A stretch of DNA of 64,000 bases from JALCLA01 sp965653565 (GTDB lineage: Bacteria; Pseudomonadota; Gammaproteobacteria; Xanthomonadales; Xanthomonadaceae), in the NCBI GenBank assembly GCA_965653565.1, contig CBFHAI010000019.1, positions 10,773 to 74,772 on the forward strand, in the 5' to 3' direction. Of the stretch, positions 8,366 to 17,598 are shown in pieces. The first letter of the stretch is position 1; each line of letters opens with the position of its first letter. The notes under the pieces were generated by a model. The model had not been told where the DNA came from and searched no databases. It saw nothing but the letters and a program-made list of their open reading frames with translations. Position numbers and translations under genes: made by a program.

Positions 8366-10929
8366 TGACGGCGGACGACAGCACTTCCTCGCGCTGGCCG
8401 CGAAACCTCGCGGTGCTCGGCGCGTTCGTCGCGCTGGCCGCCGCCGGCCTGCAACTTTATGGCGCCGATGGGCCGTGGGCGATGATCTGCGCCGGCGCGG
8501 CCGGCATCGCGCTGATCGGCAGCCTGTGGCCGAATCCGCATGCCGACAAATCGAACGATCGCGCGCATCGGCCGGCAGCCGGCGAGAGTTACCAGCAGCT
8601 GGTCGCCGAAATCGAAAAGCACAAGCAGCTCGAACGCGAACTGATCACCGCCAAGCAGGCGGCGGAAGCGGCGACCATGTCGAAGGGCGAGTTCCTCGCC
8701 ACCATGAGCCACGAAATCCGCACGCCGCTCAACGGCATCATCCCGCTGCTCGATATTCTTCTGTCCGCGCCGCTGGCGCCGGATCATCGCGAATACGTGC
8801 AGACCGCGTTCGGCTCGGCCAAGCAGCTGTTGCGCATCGTCGACGACATCCTCGACTACTCGAAACTCGAAGCCAACAAACTCGAACTCGAAAGCGTCGG
8901 CCTGAATCTCAAGGACGTGCTCGAAGGCGTGCAGCGCCTGATGGACAAATCGGCCGAGAGCAAGAATCTGCGGCTGAGCTTGAACATCGATCCGGGCGTG
9001 CGGCTGGCCGTGCGCGGTGATCCGGTGCGGCTGCGCCAGATCCTCACCAACCTGCTGAGCAACGCGATCAAGTTCACCGAACGCGGCAGCGTGACTTTGA
9101 ACGTGACACGTCGCGGTGAAACGCGCACGCAGCACGAGATGCGATTCGAGGTGAAGGACACCGGCGTCGGCATCGCGCCGGACGTGGCGGAGAAACTGTT
9201 CCAGCCGTTTTCGCAGGCCGATGCGTCGACCACGCGCACCTACGGCGGCACCGGCCTGGGCCTGGTCATCTGCAAACGCATCGTCGACCTGATGGGCGGC
9301 CAGATCGGCGTCGAATCGCAGCCGGGGCGCGGCTCATTGTTCTGGTTCCAGGTGCCGATGCTCAAGGCGCACGGCGACATCGGCGCGCGCCGGCGCGAAC
9401 TCAATGGCGCGCGCGTGCTCGTCGTCACTTCCAATCCGTCGCAGCAGCGCCGCCTGGCGCATGCGCTGCCGGCCTGGGGCGCGATGGCGGTGAACGCCGC
9501 CAACACGCAGGAAGCGCTCGCCAAGCTGCGCGCCGCGGCCGGCCGCAGCAGCAGCTGGTCGTTCGACATGATGCTGGTCGATGCCGGCGCCATTCCCACC
9601 ACCCTGCTCGCCCTGCATCGCAGCGTGCTGCGCGAGAACGCACTGGAGGATCTGCAGATCGTGTACCTGCGAGGCGATGAAGACGTACCGGGCGAAATCG
9701 TCGAAGGCGAGCGCGTGCGCATCGTGCCGCGCGACGCCGGCGACGTCGAACTGCGGCAACAACTCTCGCGCATGCTCGAAAGCGACGGCCGCAGCGGCGT
9801 CGTACCGAGCGCGCCGAGCGTGACGGTGATCGCGCCGGCGGCCAACGCGCGCGTCTCGGCGCTCGCCCCCGACGCGCCGCTGCGCGGACATGTGCTGCTG
9901 GTCGAAGACAACCCGGTCAATCGCCAGGTGGCGCAGCGATTGCTCGCGCTGGCCGGCCTCACGCTCGACTCGGCCGAGAACGGCCGCGAAGCCCTCGACC
10001 GCCTGAATGCCGGCGCCTACGACGCCGTGCTGATGGATTGCCAGATGCCGGTGATGGACGGCTACACCGCGACGCGCCAGCGGCGCGCGCAGGAAGCCGA
10101 GCAAGGCCTGGAGCCGGTGCCGATCATCGCGATGACGGCCAACGCGATGGTCGGCGATCGCGAGAAATGCCTGTCGGTGGGGATGGACGATTATCTGAGC
10201 AAGCCGCTCAACCGCGCGCTGCTGGAAGAAACGCTGCGGCGCTGGATGCCGGCGATTCCGGCCGCGGAAAAAACCGCACAGGCCGTGCCCGCGATACCGG
10301 CGCGCGCCGAACCGATGCGTGCCGAGCTGGCGGCGACGGCGTCTGCCGGCGGAGCGGCGCGAGCACCGGGCTTCGCGTCGCCTGCGGTACCGCCTGCGCC
10401 GGTGCGCGCCGCGTCGCGCGAAACGCCGCCGCGGGAAGCGATACCGCGTGAAACGGCATCGCGCGAAGAGATCACGCTGCCGCGCTTCGCATCGATTCCG
10501 GTCGCGCGTCCGGCAGTGCCGCCGGTGACTGCGGCACCGCCTGCGCCGGTCCCTCCGGTCGCTCCTGCGCCGCGCGCCGAGCCGGTGTCGGCGGCGCCGG
10601 TGCTCAATCGCGAGATCGTCGACGATCTGCGCGAAATCATGGGCGAGGAATTCGTCGCGCTGGTGAAAGTGTTCCTCGAAGACGCGCCGCACGCGCTCGA
10701 AAAACTCGAAGCGGCCGCCGCCCGGCACGACGTCGATGCCCTGGTCGGTCCGGCGCATTCGCTCAAGTCGACCAGCGCCAATCTCGGCGCGCTGGCCCTG
10801 TCGGACCTCGCGCGCACCATCGAACATGGCGCGCGCCAGCGCACGCTGGCCGATCCGCAAGGCACCGTGGCGGCGCTGGTCCGCGAGTTCCGCCGCGTCG
10901 ATACCGCGTTGCGCGGTTTCCTGGGCTGA
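8365..10929 (+). CDS. hybrid sensor histidine kinase/response regulator with Hpt domain
   Basis: An 854-residue protein when started at the GTG 8365-8367, which overlaps the preceding stop by one base; this fits better than an earlier in-frame ATG inside the upstream gene. Two transmembrane helices (about 14-34 and 40-56) with almost no periplasmic loop are followed by a coiled coil, HisKA (H116 in SHEIRTPLNGI) and HATPase (N, G1 and G2 boxes, about 220-335). Next come a receiver-like domain without a phospho-site, a canonical receiver (D515, D558), a long Pro/Ala linker, and an Hpt domain (H798 in AHSLKSTSANLGA). It can therefore run a complete His-Asp-His relay, presumably to the receiver of the coupled GGDEF/EAL protein. 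No external sensor domain is visible, so it may sense membrane state or a partner protein. Confidence 0.88.
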   Translation: MTADDSTSSRWPRNLAVLGAFVALAAAGLQLYGADGPWAMICAGAAGIALIGSLWPNPHADKSNDRAHRPAAGESYQQLVAEIEKHKQLERELITAKQAAEAATMSKGEFLATMSHEIRTPLNGIIPLLDILLSAPLAPDHREYVQTAFGSAKQLLRIVDDILDYSKLEANKLELESVGLNLKDVLEGVQRLMDKSAESKNLRLSLNIDPGVRLAVRGDPVRLRQILTNLLSNAIKFTERGSVTLNVTRRGETRTQHEMRFEVKDTGVGIAPDVAEKLFQPFSQADASTTRTYGGTGLGLVICKRIVDLMGGQIGVESQPGRGSLFWFQVPMLKAHGDIGARRRELNGARVLVVTSNPSQQRRLAHALPAWGAMAVNAANTQEALAKLRAAAGRSSSWSFDMMLVDAGAIPTTLLALHRSVLRENALEDLQIVYLRGDEDVPGEIVEGERVRIVPRDAGDVELRQQLSRMLESDGRSGVVPSAPSVTVIAPAANARVSALAPDAPLRGHVLLVEDNPVNRQVAQRLLALAGLTLDSAENGREALDRLNAGAYDAVLMDCQMPVMDGYTATRQRRAQEAEQGLEPVPIIAMTANAMVGDREKCLSVGMDDYLSKPLNRALLEETLRRWMPAIPAAEKTAQAVPAIPARAEPMRAELAATASAGGAARAPGFASPAVPPAPVRAASRETPPREAIPRETASREEITLPRFASIPVARPAVPPVTAAPPAPVPPVAPAPRAEPVSAAPVLNREIVDDLREIMGEEFVALVKVFLEDAPHALEKLEAAAARHDVDALVGPAHSLKSTSANLGALALSDLARTIEHGARQRTLADPQGTVAALVREFRRVDTALRGFLG

Positions 10930-10950
10930 AAGCGGCGTCATCGGGCAGAA

Positions 10951-10979
10951 AAAAAACGCCGCGAAATTCGCGGCGTTTT
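10951..10979. terminator. bidirectional rho-independent terminator
   Basis: An 11-bp perfect stem (10955-10965 with 10967-10977, AACGCCGCGAA and its complement) is flanked by A-runs on the left and T-runs on the right. It therefore terminates both the plus-strand kinase and the minus-strand bacterioferritin gene. Confidence 0.9.
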
Positions 10980-11017
10980 CGTTTCAGCGGAAGATTTTCA
11001 GCAAGCGATGAAATGAC

Positions 11018-11497
11018 TCAGGATTTGTGGCCGCCGATCTTGGTCTGCAGATAGTTCTGCAAGCCCAGGCGCTCGATCAGGCCGAGCTGCGTTTCGAGCC
11101 AGTCGATGTGTTCCTCTTCCGACTCGAGGATGTCTTCGAACAATTCGCGCGAGACATAATCGCCGCATTGTTCGCTGTAGGCGATCGCCGCCTTCAGATC
11201 CGGCACCGCCAGATACTCGAGCCGCAGATCGCACTCGAGTGCGTCCATCGGGTTTTCGCCGATGAACAGCTTGCCGAGGTTCTGGAGATTCGGCAGGCCG
11301 TCGAGGAACAGAATACGTTCGATCAGCTTGTCGGCGTGCTTCATCTCGTCGATCGACTCGTGATACTCGTGGTCGGCGAGATCCTTCAGGCCCCAGTTCT
11401 TGAACATGCGGGCGTGCAGGAAATACTGATTGATCGCGATGAGCTCGTTGTAGAGCGCCTTGTTGAGATGTTCGATGACTTTGGGATCGCCTTTCAT
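11018..11497 (-). CDS. bfr: bacterioferritin
   Basis: A heme-containing 24-mer iron-storage ferritin. The 159-residue sequence is full length and all ferroxidase ligands can be placed: E18, E51, H54, E94, E127 and H130. The heme ligand M52 is present (DEMKH), as is Y25. It should oxidise Fe(II) and store ferric mineral. The gene lies downstream of bfd on the same strand, with an intervening terminator, so the two can be expressed separately. This pairing of store and release factor is the usual arrangement. Confidence 0.96.
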   Translation of the reverse strand: MKGDPKVIEHLNKALYNELIAINQYFLHARMFKNWGLKDLADHEYHESIDEMKHADKLIERILFLDGLPNLQNLGKLFIGENPMDALECDLRLEYLAVPDLKAAIAYSEQCGDYVSRELFEDILESEEEHIDWLETQLGLIERLGLQNYLQTKIGGHKS

Positions 11498-11564
11498 GGC
11501 GTTGGCTCCGAAACGAATTCCAACGTCAATCTAGCGAAATCGCGTTGCCGATGCGGTAACGAAA

Positions 11565-11588
11565 ATCGCCCGCATCTTGGCGGGCGAT
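11565..11588 (-). terminator. rho-independent terminator of bfd
   Basis: A 9-bp stem (ATCGCCCGC at 11565-11573 and its complement at 11580-11588) with a 6-base loop. On the minus strand it is followed by TTTTC. It lies 25 bases after the bfd stop codon and before bfr. Confidence 0.8.
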
Positions 11589-11612
11589 CGGAGGCTACGA
11601 GGCCCGGCGAAC

Positions 11613-11816
11613 TCAGGCGGCGACGGGATACATCGCGAGCGGGAACGGTTGCGCGCGGCGCGCCTCGTGCAGCACTTGCAAGGCGACATCGGCGCAACTG
11701 CCGCAGGTCGATGCGCAACCGGTCATGGCGCGCAGGTCGGCCAAATCCTGGGCGCCGGCATCGGCCGCCGCGCGCACGGCGCGTTCGGTGATTCCATTGC
11801 AAAGGCAGACGTACAT
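11613..11816 (-). CDS. bfd: bacterioferritin-associated ferredoxin
   Basis: A 67-residue [2Fe-2S] protein that reduces ferric iron inside bacterioferritin for release. The four cluster cysteines are C4 and C6 (VCLCNGIT) and C38 and C41 (ASTCGSC), in the Fer2_BFD arrangement. An additional C34 lies just before the second pair. The ATG at 11814-11816 gives the normal family length; an upstream in-frame ATG at 11828 would add four residues. In this family transcription is typically iron-responsive, but no Fur box was identified here. Confidence 0.93.
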   Translation of the reverse strand: MYVCLCNGITERAVRAAADAGAQDLADLRAMTGCASTCGSCADVALQVLHEARRAQPFPLAMYPVAA

Positions 11817-11874
11817 GCGAGGCGGCATCCGGCAGTTCCGACGGAAGCTATTCCACGCCAGATGCGAATGATTG

Positions 11875-12462
11875 TCAACTAGCCTTGGCTGAATGCCCGC
11901 GCCCGCCGACGAATCGCTTGACCCCGTCGCGCCGGTCGCGCTCGTCCAGCGGCGGCGGGGCGCGGTTGAGGATCGCCGCGCCATCGGCCACCGAATGCGC
12001 CTTGTGGGCCAGATGGTGCAGTGCCTGGGCGTAAACGCGGCGCTTGAAGTTGACCACGTGCTCGAGCGGATACCAGAAATCGACCCAGCGCCACTGATCG
12101 AACTCGGGTTTGTCGGTCAGATCCAGCCGCACCTCGTGCTCGGCGCCGACCAGGCGCAGCAGGAACCACACCTGCTTTTGCCCGATGCAGATCGGCCGCT
12201 CGCCGACCCGCACGCAGCGGCGCGGCAGGCGATAGCGCAGCCAGCCCGGCGTGGCGTCGAGCACATCGACGTGCCCGGGCGACAGACCGGTTTCCTCGTG
12301 CAGCTCGCGGTACATCGCCTCGAGCGGCGTCTCATCGGTGTTCATCCCGCCCTGCGGGAACTGCCAGCCGTCGCGCGACGCGCGACGCGCCCAGAACACA
12401 CGACCGTCCCCGTGCATGAGCACGATGCCGACGTTGGGCCGGTAACCGTCCGGATCGATCAC
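11875..12462 (-). CDS. rppH: RNA pyrophosphohydrolase, Nudix family
   Basis: RppH removes pyrophosphate from 5'-triphosphate RNA ends and so starts RNA decay. The 195-residue protein opens with the typical IDPDGYRPNVGIVL and carries the Nudix box at about 41-63 (GGMNTDETPLEAMYRELHEE). The family's C-terminal WVDFWYPLEHVVNFKRRVY segment is present. The start is a GTG (12460-12462) preceded by GGAG 8 bases upstream; longer in-frame extensions upstream look non-coding. The last about 30 residues are a basic tail. Confidence 0.93.
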   Translation of the reverse strand: MIDPDGYRPNVGIVLMHGDGRVFWARRASRDGWQFPQGGMNTDETPLEAMYRELHEETGLSPGHVDVLDATPGWLRYRLPRRCVRVGERPICIGQKQVWFLLRLVGAEHEVRLDLTDKPEFDQWRWVDFWYPLEHVVNFKRRVYAQALHHLAHKAHSVADGAAILNRAPPPLDERDRRDGVKRFVGGRGHSAKAS

Positions 12463-12593
12463 GGGACGGACTCCAAAACGTATCTGTCCCGACAATGCCA
12501 CAGCGGCGCGCGCACCCACAAGCCGAATCGCATCCGGCACCGCGCCGCAAACGCCCGACTCGAAGCGCAACGCCCAACTCGAAACCCGCGCGG

Positions 12594-12622
12594 TTGACGC
12601 TCGATGAACCGGGATGGATAAT
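12594..12622 (+). promoter_or_regulatory. sigma-70 promoter of tRNA-Met
   Basis: TTGACG (12594-12599), a 17-base spacer and GATAAT (12617-12622) lie 32 bases upstream of the mature tRNA start. A G/C-rich discriminator follows, as is typical of stringently controlled tRNA promoters. Confidence 0.8.
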
Positions 12623-12653
12623 TCGCGCCCCCGTCGCCCGGCGGGGCCCGCGT

Positions 12654-12730
12654 GGCTATGTAGCTCAGCCGGTTAGAGCACGGCACTCATAATGCCGGGG
12701 TCGGTGGTTCGAGCCCACCCATAGCCACCA
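12654..12730 (+). tRNA. tRNA-Met (CAU), elongator type
   Basis: A 77-nt cloverleaf with a GGCTATG/CATAGCC acceptor stem, a D-arm with GCTCAG, and an anticodon stem CGGCA/TGCCG around the loop CTCATAA (anticodon CAT). It has a T-arm GGTTCGAGCC and an encoded CCA end. The acceptor sequence and absence of initiator features favour elongator Met over initiator Met or the lysidine-modified Ile tRNA. The insertion carrying the broken restriction-modification genes begins directly after it. Confidence 0.96.
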
Positions 12731-13045
12731 CGCTTCGAAACCTCTTTGACTGTCAGCCAGTTAGCTTTTGTGGCGAGAGCCAATTCGGTAGAGGTTCGGT
12801 ACGACTCATCACGCGCAATGCGTGTGCGATTGCCGGTTTCGTGTTCTTCTGCCTTACTTCCTTCGCTACATCCTCTGCACACGCAAGGGCATCTGCAGCT
12901 GGGGGCACCGAGTGCCGTTCCCGCAACGCGCGCCTCCTGCACACGCTGGCAGTAAGGCGAATTGAATCGGCCGTCGACAAGCCTTCGCTCGTCGATGATC
13001 GCAATGGCTCGACTCTTTCGGCCAACTCGGGCTTAAACTTCGGTC
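12731..13045. other. 315-bp stretch between tRNA-Met and the nuclease pseudogene
   Basis: No convincing gene. Base composition drops relative to the flanks and short stop-rich frames occur on both strands. It could hold remnants of the element that inserted at the tRNA; no integrase similarity or second copy of the tRNA 3' end was found by eye. The promoter of the nuclease gene would lie here. Confidence 0.5.
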
Positions 13046-13757
13046 ATGTTTGAGACCAGTACTTACAACGACCCAGGCGTCCTGGACCCGGCCATTCGGA
13101 ACCGCTGGGAGTTCATGGAGACAAGCTCGGCCTCGGCGGTGTTGCGATCCGTTTGCCCCGAGGAGTGGGACGACATCACTCACGTCTTACGCAACTTCTC
13201 CCTGGATCCGGCGCAATGGCTAAAGAAGGGAGGCAACCGGGGGACATCGCGAAGTTCATCGACGACATGTTCAATGCGCGAGGTTGGCGTGAAACAAGAG
13301 TCGACTTACAGACAGAGGGCATTCTCTATTCAAAGGCCAACCTCGAAGTGGGGCGACTCCCTGTAGTCAAACAGGAGGGCTACTTGGTAGACAACTTCAA
13401 GGGGCGAGTTGCCCTTGATGTGAGTGGAACGCGAAAGACGGAAATCTAGATCGCGACCTTTGCGCGTATCGCGCCTGGCATGAAGCCGGCGTCATCTCCG
13501 CTGTCGTATTGATAACTCAAGACAGACTTCCGATGAAGGCGTTGGCTGACAGGCTATGGCGTAACTACCTCGGCACGTTGCCAGATGATCAGCGGAACCA
13601 GCGGTTACCGATTGATCTTTCGACCTCCACCACTACGAGTTTGGAGAAAGCTGCTCTCCGGGTTCGTCGAGGAATCATGGGAACTTGTCCGCTACTTGTT
13701 GTGGCAGTAACCGAAGCGACTTGGAATGGAATGCCGTATACCGCTCCCGTCGTCTAG
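13046..13757 (+). pseudogene. BglII/BstYI-like type II restriction endonuclease, two frameshifts
   Basis: Three reading frames placed end to end give one continuous protein of about 237 residues with the layout of the BglII/BstYI endonuclease family. Frame 1 runs from the ATG at 13046 to about 13240 (FETSTYNDPGVLDPAIRNRW and onward). Frame 2 runs from about 13243 to 13422 (DIAKFIDDMFNARGW, then NFKGRVALDV). Frame 3 runs from 13425 to the stop at 13757 (WNAKDGNLDRD, then LITQDRLPMKALADRLW). Each junction needs one extra base: one G in the run at 13239-13243 and one base between 13422 and 13425. The second break falls in the expected catalytic LDVEWN segment, so the product should be inactive. 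It converges on the methyltransferase with a 4-bp overlap of the stop codons. The breaks could be assembly errors. Confidence 0.75.
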
Positions 13758-14589
13758 TCGCGTACGGCGTGCCGTCCGCGTGGCCGCAGTGGAGTGTTAG
13801 CCGACTTGAGCAAAGCGCGTACTCGCTGGATGGAGTAACCAGTGCCATCGGCGAGCTGACGGACGCTACTGCCTTCGAGATATTGCTTGCCCAGCTCCAT
13901 CCCCAACACATTCGCGCGAGACGCCTGTAAGTGTTCATTCGGTCGCAGAGGCGGGAGCATGGACCCGCCCTCGTAGCCTTTATGGACGGCTCCTTGAGGA
14001 ATCACATCATCAGCTGATTCGTCGCCCCACACCGTCCATCCTGGACGCCTGTGCCTGGCAAACATCTCAAGGTACGCGCCAGGGGAACACGACTGAATGA
14101 GATCGTACTGTTCGTCCGGCTTACGCGAATGCTCTCGCTTGCGAGTCTCGATCATGTTGACCTGCGAGCGTCCGGGCGGAAGGGTTCGCATGGACCCACG
14201 CACTCCGAAAAGTAGAAGCTCTGTCATGTTTCTAAAGTAGAACCCCCCTCCTCGGCCATCAGGCCCGCCGTCCTTGCGTCGCTTTGCCCCCACGACGTTG
14301 CTTACATAGCGGAAACCCCGAGCACTCATCACATCGAGACCGTCGGGGAGCAGTGCGTTGGGAACCCACAGATAGAGGTGAGCATTGCGCGACGCGGCAT
14401 CGCGTACCGGCAAAGCCTTAATCGCCTCAAGAGGCATGGTCGAGTAACGGTCCAATCGCCGGTGCTCGGGGGCGACCTTTCCCGTCCTGTTGGCAAATCG
14501 CCAAGGCGGGTCCGCAAGGACTGTCGCGAACCCTCGGCGGCGACAGCTTGGTTTACGCCTGTCTCATATCTTGGGAATGCCCCCGCCAA
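13754..14589 (-). pseudogene. MT-A70 family adenine DNA methyltransferase, 5' end frameshifted
   Basis: The intact frame (13754-14563) encodes the catalytic motif DPPW (bases 14501-14512) followed by RFANRTGKVAPEHRRLDRY, RRKDGGPDGRG and FYFRNMTELLLFGVRG. It ends with a C-terminal helix-turn-helix-like tail (VRQLADGTGYSIQRVRALLK). This is the MT-A70 N6-adenine methyltransferase fold. No usable start lies upstream of DPPW in that frame: a TGA occurs at 14564-14566. The missing N-terminus is found in the neighbouring frame (from TTG 14589, ending AVAAEG), which rejoins if one G is added at the GGG run around 14531-14533. The only in-frame start left is a TTG after DPPW. It is the natural partner of the adjacent nuclease remnant. 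Confidence 0.75.
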
Positions 14590-14862
14590 AGAGGCTCTTC
14601 CGCGCTGCCATCCCTAGATGACCCTGCCCCGTGGCGGTCCAGGCGGCACAGCCGCCCTCATATTTTGTCATCGGGAGGTCGACGCCCTCCTTCCGCCCAA
14701 CCGAAAAATTTGGGAGTTGTGCCCGGCTCGAACGCCGGACACGTCTACAGGAACGCCGAACGACTAAGAAGAACCAGCGTCGATCAGCACCAGTGAGCGC
14801 TTGGCAAGCCGAATGTTGCTGTCGCCCGCTGCGCCGAGCCATAGCGGCCGCCACACTGCGCA

Positions 14863-17598
14863 TCAAAGCGCGCGCTGCAACGCCTCCATGCGCGCCCGCT
14901 GCGGGGCGTTCTTCGCCAATTGCGGATCGAGGATTTCGCGTGCGCGTTGCAGTTCGCGGCGGGCGCGTTCGGTGTCGCCGTCGGCGTGCGCGAGTTCGGC
15001 CAGGTCGAGGGTGAGATCGCCGACGCCGACGTAGCGGTCGTTGAAAGCTTTGGCCTGGCGTGTGCGGGCCGATTCGAGTTCGGCTCGCGCGGTTTTGCGA
15101 TCGCCTTCGGCGGCGGCGAGCAGGCCGCGGATGCGTTCGATCGCGGCGATGCGCGGGCTTTCGGGCCCGCCGATGTCGTCGAGATTGGCCTGCGCTTCGC
15201 GCAGCAACCGATGGGCTTGCGCACGATCGCCGAAGCGCCGATGCCACTCGGCCAGGTGGATGCGCTGGCGGCCGCGTTCCATCGCCCAGTCGCGATCGGC
15301 GATCGGGTCGATCGGTTTCTCCAGCCACAAGCGCGCTTCCTCGGCCTTGCCGGCCAGCAGCAGCAGGCGGCCGAAATTCTGCCGCGCCAGCGGCAGCGTG
15401 AAGCCGGCGTTCTCGTACTCTTCGATGATCGCCGCGCCCTGTCGCATCAGCGGTTCGGCCTGTTCGTAATCGCCGACCTGCTCGTACATCGAACCCAGGT
15501 TGAGCATATCGAGCGCGCGCGACGGATCGTGTTCGGCGCCGGCGCGTCCGCCGATGTCGAACACGGCGCGGAATTGCTCGATCGCCTTGAGCGTGCGGCC
15601 CTGGTCGTAATAAACCCGCCCGAGATTGTTGTGCACGACGGCAATCTTCTGGCTGTCGTGTTCGAGCAATGCCTTGCGGTGTTCGAGGATTTCGAGCAGG
15701 ACCTTTTCGGCGGCTTCGCTCTCGCCCATGTCGCGCAACAGCACGGCGTAGAAACCCAACGACGAAATCAGATCCAGATCGTCGGGCGGCAGTTGCGCAC
15801 GCAGCTGCGCGATGCTGGCGTCCATCAGTTGGCGTGCTTCTTCGCTGCGGCCGGCGTTGAACAGCGCTTCCGACAAATACACCTGATGCTTGAGCGTGGC
15901 CGGCGCGTTGGCGCCGTCCGCCTCGGTTTGCAGCGCGACCGCTTCGCGCAGTGCCGCTTCGGCCTCGGCGTTGCGATCGTTGCGCGAATAGGCCAGCCCC
16001 AGGCCGGCCAGTGCATTGGACAATTCGCGCGGTTTGTCGAGGCTGCGCAGCAGATCGACGGCTTCGCGGTAATAGCGTTCGGTGTCGGCGAAACGTTGGC
16101 GGCCTTCGGCAGCCAGCGCCAGTTCCTGCAACAGTTCGGCGCGCTGCCCGGGGGCCAGCGTATCGGGCGCGGCGAGTGCGGCTTCGATCGCAGCAGAGGC
16201 TTTTTCGGGCTGGCCCAGATTGCTGTAGATCTCGCCAAAGGCGCCCAGCAGCCGCGCGCGCTGCGCCGCCGGAACGTCCTGCGCAGCGGCCAATCGCGCG
16301 GTGCCGCGATCGATCAGTGCCGACGGCGTGACGCTGGCGCCGCGCGCGCGTTCCGGATCGGCTTCGCGGAATAGTTCGACCAGATAGTCGGTCACCGCTT
16401 CGGCGGCCTGCGCTTCGCGCTGCGCATGCGCTTCGGCGCGTAATGCGCGATCGCGTTCGTCGGCCAGTTGCCAGGCCGACCAGCCGAGCAAGGCGACGAC
16501 GATCAAGGCTGCGGCCGCGACGTAAGGATGGCGGCGCAACAATTTGTTGAAGCGATAGCCGACGCTGTCGGGCACCGCATGCACCGGTTCGCCGGCAAGA
16601 TAGCGTTGCAGATCGTCGGCCAACGCTTCGGCCGACGAATAGCGTCGCGTCGCATCGACCGCGGTGGCGCGCAGCACGATGCGATCCAGATCGCGCCGCA
16701 GCACCGAGCGCCGAGCCGGATCGGCGATCTGGCTCGGCGCCGGCAAAGCGCCTTCGTCGTCGGGTTCGGGCGCCTTGTCGGTGAGCAGTTCCGACAGCAG
16801 CAGGCCGAGTGCGTAGATGTCGGCCGCCGTGCTGAGCGGCTCGCCGCGACGTTGCTCCGGACTGGCATAGGCCGGCGTGAACCACGGCTGCGTCGCGCTC
16901 GAGGTGCGCGATTCGGGATCGACCAGTTTGGCGATGCCGAAGTCGAGCAGCAGCGGCCGGCCGTCGTCGCGCAGCAACACGTTCGCCGGTTTGATATCGC
17001 GATGCACGATCAGACGCTGATGCGCGTAGTGCACCGCGTGCGCCAGATCGCGCAGCAGTTCGATGCGGCGGACCAGCGGCAGCTTGCGCTCGATGCAGGC
17101 CTCGACGATGGGCTCGCCGGGCACGTATTCCATCACCAGATAAGGCTGCCCGTGCACGGTTTCGCCGCCATCGAGCAGACGCGCGATGTTCGGATGCACC
17201 AGTTCGGCCAGGATCTGCCGCTCGTGCCGCAACTGGCGCGCCGCATCGGTGCCGGCGTGGCCGCGGATCAGTTTGATCGCCACCTGATGGCGGAACTGCT
17301 CGTCGGCGCGCTCGGCCAGATACACCAGGCCCATGCCGCCGCTGCCCAGTTCGCGCAGCAAGCGGTACGGCCCCAGACGCATGCCGGGCGCCGGCGATTC
17401 GATCGCTTCGAGCAGGGCCGCGCCGAAGCGGTCGGGCAGTTCGGTACTGCCCGGGTCGGCGGCGAGCATCGCGTCGAGCTCGTCGCGCAATTCGTCGTCG
17501 ATCGTCAATCCACGCAACCAGCTCGCGCGTTGCGCGGGGGCGATCGCCAGACCTTCATCGAACAGACGCTCGAGCGTCTGCCAGCGCGCGTCGCTCAC
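14863..17598 (-). CDS. serine/threonine protein kinase with C-terminal TPR region
   Basis: A 911-residue Hanks-type kinase. After an N-terminal helical segment (1-75) the kinase domain shows the Gly loop GSGGMG (85-90), K109 in VAIK, the catalytic HRD at 199-201 with DIKPAN, DFG at 219-221 and ASPEQ at about 245-249. One transmembrane helix (about 359-378) places the following about 530 residues of TPR-like repeats outside the membrane. The start is a GTG (17596-17598) overlapping the sigma-factor stop by 4 bases (GTGA), so the two are coupled. The arrangement resembles ECF sigma/kinase pairs (ECF43 type; EcfP/PknT in Vibrio) in which the kinase activates the sigma factor by phosphorylation. 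Confidence 0.9.
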   Translation of the reverse strand: MSDARWQTLERLFDEGLAIAPAQRASWLRGLTIDDELRDELDAMLAADPGSTELPDRFGAALLEAIESPAPGMRLGPYRLLRELGSGGMGLVYLAERADEQFRHQVAIKLIRGHAGTDAARQLRHERQILAELVHPNIARLLDGGETVHGQPYLVMEYVPGEPIVEACIERKLPLVRRIELLRDLAHAVHYAHQRLIVHRDIKPANVLLRDDGRPLLLDFGIAKLVDPESRTSSATQPWFTPAYASPEQRRGEPLSTAADIYALGLLLSELLTDKAPEPDDEGALPAPSQIADPARRSVLRRDLDRIVLRATAVDATRRYSSAEALADDLQRYLAGEPVHAVPDSVGYRFNKLLRRHPYVAAAALIVVALLGWSAWQLADERDRALRAEAHAQREAQAAEAVTDYLVELFREADPERARGASVTPSALIDRGTARLAAAQDVPAAQRARLLGAFGEIYSNLGQPEKASAAIEAALAAPDTLAPGQRAELLQELALAAEGRQRFADTERYYREAVDLLRSLDKPRELSNALAGLGLAYSRNDRNAEAEAALREAVALQTEADGANAPATLKHQVYLSEALFNAGRSEEARQLMDASIAQLRAQLPPDDLDLISSLGFYAVLLRDMGESEAAEKVLLEILEHRKALLEHDSQKIAVVHNNLGRVYYDQGRTLKAIEQFRAVFDIGGRAGAEHDPSRALDMLNLGSMYEQVGDYEQAEPLMRQGAAIIEEYENAGFTLPLARQNFGRLLLLAGKAEEARLWLEKPIDPIADRDWAMERGRQRIHLAEWHRRFGDRAQAHRLLREAQANLDDIGGPESPRIAAIERIRGLLAAAEGDRKTARAELESARTRQAKAFNDRYVGVGDLTLDLAELAHADGDTERARRELQRAREILDPQLAKNAPQRARMEALQRAL

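Noticed and set aside
12673..12942. Small minus-strand frames over the tRNA and following spacer
   Set aside because: One runs through the tRNA gene itself; none has a ribosome-binding site or known motif.
14642..14656. Hairpin GGCGGC-ACA-GCCGCC considered as a terminator
   Set aside because: No gene ends on the plus strand before it, and on the minus strand no T-run follows in the correct direction; too weak to list as a feature.
14705..14760. tRNA T-arm-like sequence on the minus strand, considered as an attachment-site remnant
   Set aside because: The stem around GTTCGA leaves a 6-base loop with mispairing in the canonical register, and it does not match the 3' end of the tRNA-Met gene at 12654-12730.
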